DNA of 6,177 nucleotides from an uncultured Bacilli bacterium (GTDB taxonomy: Bacteria > Bacillota_I > Bacilli_A > RF39 > UBA660): NCBI GenBank assembly GCA_949840855.1, contig CATKYP010000055.1, positions 1 through 6,177 on the forward strand, read 5' to 3'. Below the pieces are notes generated by a model. It was not told the origin of the DNA. It did not search any database and saw only the letters and a list, made by a program, of their open reading frames with translations. Numbering within the stretch: position 1 is the stretch's first letter; the number at the start of each line of letters is the position of its first letter. This document shows, piece after piece, positions 1 through 6,177 of the stretch. Made by a program: the position numbers and the translations under genes.

Positions 1-850
1 ATTCTATCATTTATATAATTTTATTTCAATCCATATTGTAAAACTTGTAATCATTTTGTGATAATACAAAAATAAAACTGCCACTTAAAGATACTATTTT
101 AAATCTTTATAATTAAAAACAGTCTGGTTGGAATTTCTACCACTTTGATAATACATTACAAGAATTTCACAATATAAATATCTCTGATACTTATGTCTAT
201 AATCTATTAATATCTAATGTTGACCCTCTCCTTATAAATATAAGTCTAGTAAGAAATATTATATTAAAAAATATTTTAAGGGTATTCTAGATTCAAAAGA
301 GGAAAAGTAAAATTTATTACCATAGATTTATATTCTACTTATTATAAATTGATGCACTCTTTATTTCCTAATGCTATTTTAATCTCTGATCAATTTCATT
401 TTGCTCTTCATCCTAGAAATGTCATTGATAAAACAAAAATCAAATCTATTTCTAAACACAATCCTGATTATATAAAAGAAGTTACTCAAAAATATATTGT
501 TACTTATCTTCTTCATAAAAATTTTCATATTTATTATTCTTACAATTATTATCGAGGTATTTAAAGATCTATTCGTGATAAAGATAAGTCTAAATTTATT
601 AATATCATTCATTATTTGGACTAATCAACTTTTTCACAATACATTATTAAAACAAGTAAGGCCTTCTTAAAAATAGAAAATCATTAATTAAATTCTTTTG
701 ATTACGAATTATTTAATGAAATTGATGAAAGAATTAATAATTTTGATTAAACAAATCAAACATACTGCTTGTGGCTATCGAAAATTTAAGTATTTCAAGT
801 TTAGAATTATGTTAATTAAAATTTTATGTAATCATATTCAATCTAAATAA
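1..850 (+). pseudogene. Decayed ISL3-family transposase, 5' end outside the window
   Basis: This is a transposase relic readable only by switching frames. From base 31 (frame 1) PYCKTCNHF resembles the N-terminal zinc-finger Cys pair of ISL3 transposases. Around 92-127 (frame 2) a stretch beginning RYYFKS recalls the family's 'RYxCxxC' segment. From 144 (frame 3) runs FDNTLQEF and ISDTYVYNLL, like the helix-turn-helix region. At 301-564 (frame 1) the core is clear: KFITIDLYSTYYK then LFPNAILISDQFH, the usual ISL3 'DxxxxY...FPNAxIxxDxFH' block, with the probable second catalytic Asp at 325-327. A stop at 562-564 is followed by more same-frame remnants. A one-base shift near 745 leads to the family-like C-terminus HTACGYRKFKYFKFRIM (frame 2), ending at the TAA at 848-850. 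Intact ISL3 transposases have roughly 400 or more residues. Sequence between about 225 and 290, where the first catalytic Asp should lie, looks deleted. It is certainly non-functional. The family call rests on recalled motifs, not a search. Confidence 0.8.
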
Positions 851-874
851 AAGAGAACTATTTCTAGTCCTCTC
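849..874 (-). terminator. Intrinsic terminator of the surface-protein gene
   Basis: Read on the minus strand, an 8-bp stem AGAGGACT / AGTTCTCT (one G-T pair) closes a 6-base loop AGAAAT. It is followed at once by TTTTATTT. It lies about 83 bases past the stop codon of the 957-2732 gene. The U-tract is only on the minus side; on the plus strand the hairpin is followed by ATCACA, so it should not stop plus-strand transcription well. The T-tract overlaps the last codon of the transposase relic. Confidence 0.75.
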
Positions 875-956
875 ATCACAGTTCATTTATCATTAATCTT
901 TTTGGTCTACCAATGCTAATTAACATTGAACCATTTTGACTTTTAATTATACAATT

Positions 957-2732
957 CTACCAAATAGTTACAGAAAATCTTGTAGAGCAATTATTCCAAG
1001 TATATCCATCCCAACTAACATCATAGTCATATATACCCCTATATTTATTACCTGTGTAGCCTCCTCTTGTTAACCAAGGTCTTGTCCTACTCATTAAAGA
1101 ATTGCCAAATCCATACCGTCTACTTTTATAAAATACAAATGTTCCATCTGCATTTGTAGCATCACCTTTGATACCACCACTTGATGATAATGCTACTTTA
1201 TACTCATTATAATACCTTTGTGCTGGTAAACTAGTAAAACCAGCTTGGGATATATTATTGTGAAAATTTGCCATTACATACTCCCTAGATCCTCCTGATG
1301 TATCATAAATACCGTATACTGTTCCTGTTGTGCTTGCTCCTGTTCCTTCTAAACCAGAATCATATCTGTATTTACAAATATCTGTATTTGAATAAGATGG
1401 ACTCATATTTCCTTCACTACAACCAGTTAATGTTGGATAGCTATTATTATTTGGTGCATAATTATTTTTATATACTTCTTTATTTATTCCAGTATAATTT
1501 TTATTTCCATATTTTCCGTACTTACTTTGACTTAAATAAGTAAATGCTCCCCATTCTGTATTTTTTATCATATGGGCATCATAATTTCCTCTTAATCCAT
1601 AATTATTAGAACCATTATTGTCATTTAATTGATCTTTAATACTATTAAATAAAGTTGACAAATTAAACGATTCAGTAGTTGTGTTTCGAATTAAAGAGGG
1701 AAGAGCCTGTACTGCATCTGTGATGTTACCAGCTATTTCAAATTTAGCTACCCAAATTCCTGATAATTCTATATTCCCTGAATTATTTCTTGTTGTCTCA
1801 TCGTCACAGGTATCTCCCCAACAAAATGATGATGGGGTAAAATATTCTGCTGGATTACTGCCTGTATATTGTCCTATTCCAGTTTCTATTGTATTTTTAT
1901 TTACAAACTTAATGTCAAATGCACCTGGCGTTTCTTCACTAGGCTCACTTGCTCCTTCTATTTGATATCCATAAGTATTTCCTAGAGTATATGAATATCT
2001 TGGTATCCATACCATCATTGTATTCATATCATCTATTGGTATTTCTGTTCCAGCAGTTGCTGATACATATCGTGCTCTCTTTGCTTGATCCTTTATTGTT
2101 ACGGCATTCGCCCATACTTGATTATCATAGTTATACCAGCTTTTTGTTGTATCTGCTTTAACCCAAGATTTTGTACATTCATTATATACTACTGGTATCA
2201 TATCTCCTACTAACTCTGGAGGATTCGCTCCACTTGTATCTTCTCCTACTGAATCTAAATCTGCTATACAATTCTTTTTCACAGGCTCTCCTGTTGTTAC
2301 TTTTATCTTTCCTTTATAGTCTCCTGATAAGTCTGATGTTAGTCTTATAGTTACTGTTACTTTCTCTCCTGGCGCTAAGTTTTCTTCTTCTATTATTCCA
2401 TCTGATAGTTTTCCTGTCTTTGTTGTAGTTCCGTTGGTATAAGTAAAATTAATATTTTCTCTTCCTACTGTATTTATTATGTCTTCTATTGTTACTTGAT
2501 AACTGGCTTCTTCTGTTCCTCTATTTTCTATAGTAAACGTATAAGTAACATTTAATCCTAGATTTTCTTTATCAGGTCCATATATTCCGATATATCTTGT
2601 ACCTGTTCTTATTGATATTACTTTTTCTGTATTTACTGTTTTTGTAAATAAAGCATAGGTTGTTCCTATTACTAATACTACTAATAGAAGTAAGGGTACT
2701 ATTATAAATTTTTTCATATTATTATCTTTCAT
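957..2732 (-). CDS. Putative secreted/surface protein with SipW-type signal region and FGE/C-type-lectin-like C-terminus
   Basis: 591 residues, function not known. Residues 1-7 are charged, 8-27 form a hydrophobic helix, and TTYALF (24-29) matches the cleavage region of SipW-dependent proteins such as TasA/CalY, with probable cleavage after Ala27. Residues about 35-148 look beta-rich, with FTIENRGTEEASYQVTIED and a Pro-Gly turn at 121-122, like a TasA-type beta sandwich. Residues about 178-250 (MIPVVYN, WYNYDNQVWANAV, MMVWIPRYSY) and 270-335 (PGAFDIKFV, SSFCWGDTC, LSGIWVAKFE) form a module I recall from gut Bacilli surface proteins. The end, 471-591 (TVYGIYDTSGGSREYVM, then LTRGGYTGNKY and TRFSVTIW), resembles FGE-sulfatase/C-type-lectin-like folds ('GLYDMxGNVWEW...RGGSW...GFR'), without catalytic residues I can assign. 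Cys 304/309 and 438/453 could form disulfides; Cys155, 186 and 582 are less clear. The start is set by AGGGAG at 2740-2745, 7 bases upstream; Met6 would be too far. The gene stands alone between its own promoter and terminator. Parts look richer in G+C than recD2. No LPXTG motif is visible, so anchoring is unknown. Confidence 0.88.
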   Translation of the reverse strand: MKDNNMKKFIIVPLLLLVVLVIGTTYALFTKTVNTEKVISIRTGTRYIGIYGPDKENLGLNVTYTFTIENRGTEEASYQVTIEDIINTVGRENINFTYTNGTTTKTGKLSDGIIEEENLAPGEKVTVTIRLTSDLSGDYKGKIKVTTGEPVKKNCIADLDSVGEDTSGANPPELVGDMIPVVYNECTKSWVKADTTKSWYNYDNQVWANAVTIKDQAKRARYVSATAGTEIPIDDMNTMMVWIPRYSYTLGNTYGYQIEGASEPSEETPGAFDIKFVNKNTIETGIGQYTGSNPAEYFTPSSFCWGDTCDDETTRNNSGNIELSGIWVAKFEIAGNITDAVQALPSLIRNTTTESFNLSTLFNSIKDQLNDNNGSNNYGLRGNYDAHMIKNTEWGAFTYLSQSKYGKYGNKNYTGINKEVYKNNYAPNNNSYPTLTGCSEGNMSPSYSNTDICKYRYDSGLEGTGASTTGTVYGIYDTSGGSREYVMANFHNNISQAGFTSLPAQRYYNEYKVALSSSGGIKGDATNADGTFVFYKSRRYGFGNSLMSRTRPWLTRGGYTGNKYRGIYDYDVSWDGYTWNNCSTRFSVTIW

Positions 2733-2776
2733 TATTTCACTCCCTATTTTATTTATACTCTCTACTTTATAAATTT

Positions 2777-2805
2777 ACTTTAGCACAATTTATGGGCAAT
2801 GTAAA
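2777..2805 (-). promoter_or_regulatory. Sigma-A-type promoter for the surface-protein gene
   Basis: On the minus strand, TTTACA (2800-2805, five of six matches to TTGACA) is followed by exactly 17 bases and then TAAAGT (2777-2782, four of six matches to TATAAT). A TG one base ahead makes it an extended -10 (TGCTAAAGT). The predicted start, near 2770, gives a leader of about 38 bases with the AGGGAG site at 2740-2745. It sits just downstream of the terminator of the preceding operon, where a new promoter is needed. No clear operator repeat is visible. Confidence 0.65.
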
Positions 2806-2851
2806 TATTTTGATCTGTTTTATTAAAAATTTGTGTAAAGATATAGGTATT

Positions 2852-2875
2852 AAAAAAGAACTGTTAACAGTCCTC
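2852..2875 (-). terminator. Intrinsic terminator ending the mtaB-recD2-small ORF operon
   Basis: On the minus strand, an 8-bp stem GAGGACTG / CAGTTCTT (two G-U pairs, one at the base and one inside) closes a TTAA loop and is followed by a run of six Ts that begins inside the last stem bases. The stop codon TAA of the 53-codon gene occupies 2864-2866, inside the loop, and the last codons GAG-GAC-TGT form the left arm. The plus strand has no T-run after the hairpin, so it acts on minus-strand transcripts. The stem is similar to that of the terminator at 849-874. Confidence 0.75.
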
Positions 2876-3025
2876 ATCTAATGAATATGCAACTTTATAT
2901 GCGGCATCTTTAGCGGCAATTTTCATATCTTTCATAAAGTTTGGATTCTTCTTTTTATACATCATAAATGCATAAGCTCCAATTCCCATTGCTGCCATAG
3001 CACCCATCATTACTTTTCCTTTCAT
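2864..3025 (-). CDS. Small single-pass membrane protein, 53 residues, unknown function
   Basis: I do not recognise the family. The reading is MKGKVMMGAMAAMGIGAYAF (1-20), then MMYKKKNPNF (21-30), then a C-terminal part ending SLDEDC. Residues about 5-22 are an Ala/Gly/Met-rich hydrophobic segment followed by KKK (24-26), which suggests one membrane helix, probably with the C-terminus in the cytoplasm by the positive-inside rule. Residues about 31-47 (KDMKIAAKDAAYKVAY) could form an amphipathic, lysine- and alanine-rich helix. The overall plan recalls YtxH-like small proteins, but I see no diagnostic motif. Support for a real gene: GAGGTG at 3035-3040, 9 bases before the ATG; start only 38 bases after the recD2 stop; a stop codon placed exactly in an intrinsic terminator. 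Met6 or Met7 are alternative starts with poorer ribosome-site spacing. It is probably co-transcribed with recD2; a link to RecD2 function is not implied. Confidence 0.72.
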   Translation of the reverse strand: MKGKVMMGAMAAMGIGAYAFMMYKKKNPNFMKDMKIAAKDAAYKVAYSLDEDC

Positions 3026-3034
3026 ATTACTTTT

Positions 3035-3040
3035 CACCTC
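3035..3040 (-). promoter_or_regulatory. Ribosome binding site of the 53-codon gene
   Basis: GAGGTG on the minus strand, 9 bases before the ATG at 3025. It is the main evidence for the start choice and for translation of this short gene. It lies in the 38-base gap after the recD2 stop codon, where no promoter of its own is convincing. Confidence 0.6.
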
Positions 3041-3063
3041 ACTCTTATTATGAAGTGATTATT

Positions 3064-5253
3064 TTATTTTATACCATCTATTAGAAATTTTTTTATACTT
3101 GTTCTTCTAATATCCGCTTTCGTATTATTAACAGCTAAATTTAAGGCTTCTTTTTCTCCTATCAAAAATAAACATTTCTTACATCTAGTAACTGCTGTAT
3201 AAATAAGCTTTCTATAAAGCATTTTATTAAAAGCTTTTACAAGAGGAATTATAACTATATCAAACTCACTACCTTGTGCTTTATGTATTGATATAGCATA
3301 AGCTTTTTTAAAATTAAAAAAATTTGTAGGAGTATATTTTACTAAATTATCATCAAAATCTATATATATCTCTTTTTTAGGTCTTGTAATGATTTTTTTA
3401 ATAATACCAATATCACCATTATAAACATTATCATCTGGCATATTAGTAAGTTGAATTACTTTATCATTTTCTCTATAGGTTTCTTCTCCTATTATTATTT
3501 CTTTTTTAGTAGTTGTTTTTTTATTGAATAAATCTTGTAGTTTTATATTTATATTATCTATTCCATTTTCTGTTTTATACATAGGGGCAAGTACTTGAAA
3601 TGTTTTATAAGAGTAGTCTTCATATAATTCAGATATTTCTTTTACTCTTTCCAACACTTCATCTCTAGGACATTCTAAGAAAGTTAAATCTTTTGTTTCG
3701 TTAAATATTGAATAGTCTATCATTCCTTCTTTTATATTATAGGCTAAATTTACTATGTTAGAGCCATTTTCTTGACGATATAAAGTACTTAATTCACAAA
3801 CATTTACTTTTTCACTATTAATTAAATCATGTAATACTTGTCCAGGACCAACACTAGGTAACTGATCTACATCACCTACTAAAATTATTTTTGTATTAAC
3901 ACTAAGTCCTTTTAATAAACTACTAAATAAATAAGTATCTATCATACTAGCTTCATCTATTAAAACAAATTCTACTTTACTTTTATTATACTCATTAACT
4001 TGAAACTTATTATTATCTTTATTCCATTTTAAGAAACGATGTATAGTAGAACTAGGCATATTAGTAGATTCACTCATTCTCTTTGCTGCTCTTCCTGTTG
4101 GTGCAAGCAGTGCTATTTTTTCTTTTAATTTTTCATAGCTTAATTTTTTTACTTCTCTATATAATTCTACAATTGCTCGCATAATAGTTGTTTTTCCTGT
4201 CCCAGGACCACCAGTTATTATAAGAAAGTTTTTTAAATAACTATTTATTATGGCATTTTCTTGATCTTCGTTGTAATCAATTCTAAAGTATTCTTCTAAA
4301 TTTTTTAAATATTTTTCTTTATTAGTAAGAGTATTATCTTCAGAATGACTTAATATATTAATTCTATTAACAATTAAAGTCTCTGCTTCATACATCTGTC
4401 TTGTATAGTATCTGTCTTCAACACTTGTTACTCTCATATCTAATATCAACTTTTTTATTGCTGAATTAAAGATTTCATCATCTATTATTATATTTAAAAC
4501 TTTTGGTAATAAAGATTGTATTTCCTCTAAGTAATAATAGCTATGGCCTAGACTATTACTTAGTTCATCCATTATATAAATAATTGCAGCACTAACTCTA
4601 TTTAAATTATCTTTTTCGAGATTATTATTTAATGCTATATAATCGACTCTTTTAAAACTAAATTTATCAATATCTTCTAGTATTTTATATAAATTATTAT
4701 TTATAACAGTTAAACTATCAGATTTATATTTATTATAAATTAACATAGCTTCCTTAGTATTAAATCCTATATCTTGAAGTTTTATAATGATATCATAACT
4801 AGCTTCGTGTTCAACTAAAGTGTCATGTAATATTTTACTATCTTTTTCAGTTATTCCTGGTATTAGTACTAAATTGTTGGGATGCTCTAAAATAGTATTT
4901 ATGGTATCTTTTCCAAGAGTTGAAACAATTTTCTTAGCCTTATTCTCTCCAATTCCTTTAAACGCATCACTACATAAAAAGTTAACTAAAGAATCTTTAT
5001 CTTCCATCTTACATTTTTCATAACTTTCTACTTGAAACTGAGTTCCATACTTAGCATGATTTGTTAGATTGCCATTAAAAATATATGTATCCATATCGTT
5101 TAATTCATGAAAATAGCCAGTAAAAGTAATAGTTTTTGATATATATTCAGAAAGCTCTTCAGATGAGTCTTCTACTTTAAAAAGACCAATTATATAACCA
5201 TTTTCGGAATTATAAATACTTTTTCTATATTTTCCTTTAATAAAATTACTCAT
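3064..5253 (-). CDS. recD2: RecD2-type ATP-dependent DNA helicase (SF1B, RecD/YrrC family)
   Basis: 729 residues, close to the usual length of RecD2 from Firmicutes without RecBC partners. RecD2 is a 5'-3' DNA helicase linked to DNA repair and replication fork maintenance in the cytoplasm. Residues 1-80 match the N-terminal OB-like region (GYIIGLFKVED, TFTGYF). Residues about 97-145 hold helix-hairpin-helix elements (FKGIGENKAKKIV, LIPGITEKDSK). The motor follows: motif I/Walker A GGPGTGKTT 348-356, motif Ia LAPTGRAAKRM 383-393, motif II/Walker B VLIDEASMID 430-439, motif III GDVDQLPSVGPG 460-471, LYRQ 491-494, YNGDIGII 611-618, motif V AISIHKAQGSEFDIVIIP 653-670 and motif VI LIYTAVTRCKK 683-693. 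All expected catalytic residues are present, so it should be active. ATG at 5253 overlaps the end of mtaB by 8 bases, and AGGAGAA (5261-5267) lies within mtaB, giving likely translational coupling. Codon use is strongly AT-biased, like mtaB. Stop TAA at 3064-3066. Confidence 0.97.
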   Translation of the reverse strand: MSNFIKGKYRKSIYNSENGYIIGLFKVEDSSEELSEYISKTITFTGYFHELNDMDTYIFNGNLTNHAKYGTQFQVESYEKCKMEDKDSLVNFLCSDAFKGIGENKAKKIVSTLGKDTINTILEHPNNLVLIPGITEKDSKILHDTLVEHEASYDIIIKLQDIGFNTKEAMLIYNKYKSDSLTVINNNLYKILEDIDKFSFKRVDYIALNNNLEKDNLNRVSAAIIYIMDELSNSLGHSYYYLEEIQSLLPKVLNIIIDDEIFNSAIKKLILDMRVTSVEDRYYTRQMYEAETLIVNRINILSHSEDNTLTNKEKYLKNLEEYFRIDYNEDQENAIINSYLKNFLIITGGPGTGKTTIMRAIVELYREVKKLSYEKLKEKIALLAPTGRAAKRMSESTNMPSSTIHRFLKWNKDNNKFQVNEYNKSKVEFVLIDEASMIDTYLFSSLLKGLSVNTKIILVGDVDQLPSVGPGQVLHDLINSEKVNVCELSTLYRQENGSNIVNLAYNIKEGMIDYSIFNETKDLTFLECPRDEVLERVKEISELYEDYSYKTFQVLAPMYKTENGIDNINIKLQDLFNKKTTTKKEIIIGEETYRENDKVIQLTNMPDDNVYNGDIGIIKKIITRPKKEIYIDFDDNLVKYTPTNFFNFKKAYAISIHKAQGSEFDIVIIPLVKAFNKMLYRKLIYTAVTRCKKCLFLIGEKEALNLAVNNTKADIRRTSIKKFLIDGIK

Positions 5254-6177
5254 TAATAACTTCTCCTATTACATATGGATAGCTTATACTCTTAAGTTTT
5301 ACTTTTATAAGGGTATTACTATCTATTATTTCTTCTATTTTTACATAAATATAATTACTAGTATGACCATATGAATAACCATCTGAAGAGCTTTCTATTA
5401 ATACTGTTTCATACTTATCTATAAACTTATTTAAATATTTTAATTCTAATTCTTTACTTACTTCTAAAAGTTGTTTTGCTCTAGATTTTTTAATATTAGA
5501 ATCAACTTGTTTCATAGAGGCTGCTACTGTTTTATTTCTAATTGAATAAGGAAATACATGTATTTTACTAAATTCTATTTCTCTAGCTATTGTAATGGTA
5601 TTATTAAAGTCTTTCTCATCTTCCTCTGGAAACCCTACAATAATATCTGTAGTAATGGAAATATTAGGTCTAATAATTTTAAGTTTATTAATTATATTTT
5701 TAAAGTAATTTAAGTCATATTTTCTATTCATTAATTTTAATATTTTATCACTTCCAGCTTGTATGGGAATATGTAAATGATCTACTATTACATTACTATT
5801 TTTTATAACATTTAGTACTTCATCATTTAATTCTGTTACTTCAATCGATGAAATTCTAAGTCTTTCTAAGCCTTTTATATTAATAATTTCTTGTAATAAT
5901 TCTTTAAACGTCTTATTAATATCTACACCATAATTTCCGGTATGAATTCCTGTTAATACTATTTCTTTATAACCATTTTTAACTAAATCTGTAATTTCTG
6001 ATATTACTATATCAAACTTCTTACTACGACATTTTCCTCTAACAAAAGGAATAATACAATAACTACAAAAGTTTTCACAACCATCTTGTATTTTAACAAA
6101 AGCTCTTGTTCTACCTGGAAAATTTTTAATATGCATATCTTCAAAAGTGTTTTTATCATCATTATCTAAATGTTCTA
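5246..6177 (-). CDS. mtaB: tRNA (N6-threonylcarbamoyladenosine(37)-C2)-methylthiotransferase MtaB, 5' end outside the window
   Basis: The frame is open to the right edge, so 309 codons of a protein usually about 430-450 long are present; the N-terminal MTTase domain, with the Cys residues for the second iron-sulfur cluster, is missing. MtaB adds a methylthio group to t6A37 (giving ms2t6A) of tRNAs reading ANN codons, using S-adenosylmethionine and two 4Fe-4S clusters. Seen here: the radical-SAM CxxxCxxC as CENFCSYC (6056-6079), preceded by RAFVKIQDG; then LTGIHTGNYG, HLHIPIQAGSD, TTDIIVGFPEE and FPYSIR, the standard order in MiaB/MtaB enzymes. The last 60 or so residues (from about YLNKFIDKYETVLIE to the end) fit a TRAM RNA-binding domain. 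'RGKCRS' after the Cys motif and 'TGIHTGNYG' favour MtaB over MiaB or RimO. The ATG at 6136 is internal, not the start. TAA stop at 5246-5248 overlaps the recD2 start. Confidence 0.94.
   Translation of the reverse strand, partial: EHLDNDDKNTFEDMHIKNFPGRTRAFVKIQDGCENFCSYCIIPFVRGKCRSKKFDIVISEITDLVKNGYKEIVLTGIHTGNYGVDINKTFKELLQEIINIKGLERLRISSIEVTELNDEVLNVIKNSNVIVDHLHIPIQAGSDKILKLMNRKYDLNYFKNIINKLKIIRPNISITTDIIVGFPEEDEKDFNNTITIAREIEFSKIHVFPYSIRNKTVAASMKQVDSNIKKSRAKQLLEVSKELELKYLNKFIDKYETVLIESSSDGYSYGHTSNYIYVKIEEIIDSNTLIKVKLKSISYPYVIGEVINE
5261..5267 (-). promoter_or_regulatory. Ribosome binding site of recD2 inside mtaB
   Basis: AGGAGAA on the minus strand, ending 7 bases before the recD2 ATG, lies in the final codons of mtaB (GEVINE). 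Together with the ATGAGTAA overlap (recD2 start and mtaB stop share 8 bases) it suggests that ribosomes finishing mtaB restart on recD2. Confidence 0.75.

Noticed and set aside
379..612. 77-codon minus-strand reading frame
   Set aside because: It lies opposite the best-preserved transposase segment (301-564), lacks a convincing ribosome site and has low-complexity Ile/Asn/Phe content. It is a shadow of the relic.
910..927. CAATG/CATTG inverted repeat in the 3' untranslated stretch of the surface gene
   Set aside because: Only a 5-bp stem with an 8-base loop and no T-run after it on either strand. The stronger hairpin at 849-874 explains termination.
920..950. Possible right terminal repeat of the ISL3 element ('CCATTTTGAC' region)
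   Set aside because: The similarity to ISL3-type ends is only a few bases in AT-rich sequence, and the left end is outside the window, so the two ends cannot be compared.
1298..2161. Three plus-strand reading frames of 70-94 codons inside the surface-protein gene
   Set aside because: They are antisense to a long frame with clear motifs, lack good ribosome sites and show Tyr/Leu/Ser-rich sequence typical of antisense shadows.
3040..3058. CACTT...AGAGTG hairpin between recD2 and the small gene
   Set aside because: Short stem (about 5 bp with a G-T pair), no T-run, and it sits next to the ribosome site of the small gene; not enough for a terminator or regulatory element.
4820..5023. 67-codon plus-strand reading frame inside recD2
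   Set aside because: It is antisense to the well-supported N-terminal part of RecD2, with no ribosome site or recognisable domain.
957..5253. Use of the Mollicutes code (TGA for Trp)
   Set aside because: Tryptophan positions in the surface protein and RecD2 are read from TGG, and the frames are complete without reading TGA as sense, so the standard bacterial code is sufficient. No gene here ends in TGA, so that codon's role is not tested.
6134..6136. ATG as the possible start of mtaB
   Set aside because: The frame continues in sense codons to the window edge, and MtaB needs an N-terminal domain of more than 100 residues before the radical-SAM motif, so this Met is internal.
1..6177. CRISPR array, tRNA, rRNA, riboswitch or defence system
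   Set aside because: No regularly spaced repeats, no cloverleaf or rRNA-like segments, no long structured leader, and no nuclease, toxin or reverse-transcriptase motifs outside the listed genes were seen. RecD2 here is in a housekeeping operon, not in a defence cluster.

Overview
This is a very AT-rich window with compact gene packing, Shine-Dalgarno sites of the AGGGAG/AGGAGA kind, intrinsic terminators and TGG-only tryptophan codons. This fits a low-GC Firmicutes/Bacilli genome. The surface protein, with its SipW-type 'TTYALF' signal region, resembles proteins I associate with uncultured gut Bacilli close to the Mollicutes (RF39-like). That lineage guess is inference; nothing in the window proves it. 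All intact genes are on the minus strand, so transcription runs from the right edge to the left.

Right part (about 6177 to 2852, minus): a housekeeping operon. It begins with the C-terminal two thirds of mtaB, a radical-SAM methylthiotransferase acting on t6A37 of tRNA, cut by the window edge. An 8-bp overlap leads into recD2, a 729-residue SF1 helicase with all main motifs visible. After 38 bases comes a 53-codon gene for a small single-pass membrane protein, too short for ordinary ORF filters. Its stop codon forms part of the loop of an intrinsic terminator, which should end the operon. mtaB and recD2 are not linked in pathway; they share transcription and probably coupled translation.

Middle part (2805 to about 849, minus): a single-gene unit with its own features. 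It has a good promoter (TTTACA, 17 bases, TGC-TAAAGT), a short leader, a strong ribosome binding site, a 591-codon secreted or surface protein and a terminator. The protein has a SipW-type signal segment, a beta-rich N-terminal domain, a conserved middle module and a C-terminal part resembling the FGE/C-type-lectin-like fold. Its function is unknown, and its C-terminus is the part most worth checking for diversification.

Left part (1 to 850, plus): the decayed remains of an ISL3-like transposase. It is broken by many stops and frameshifts and has lost the stretch that should hold the first catalytic aspartate. Its last codon touches the terminator of the surface-protein gene, which converges on it.

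No CRISPR array, tRNA, rRNA, reverse transcriptase or recognisable defence system is visible. The most interesting items are the modular surface protein and the unannotated 53-residue protein.
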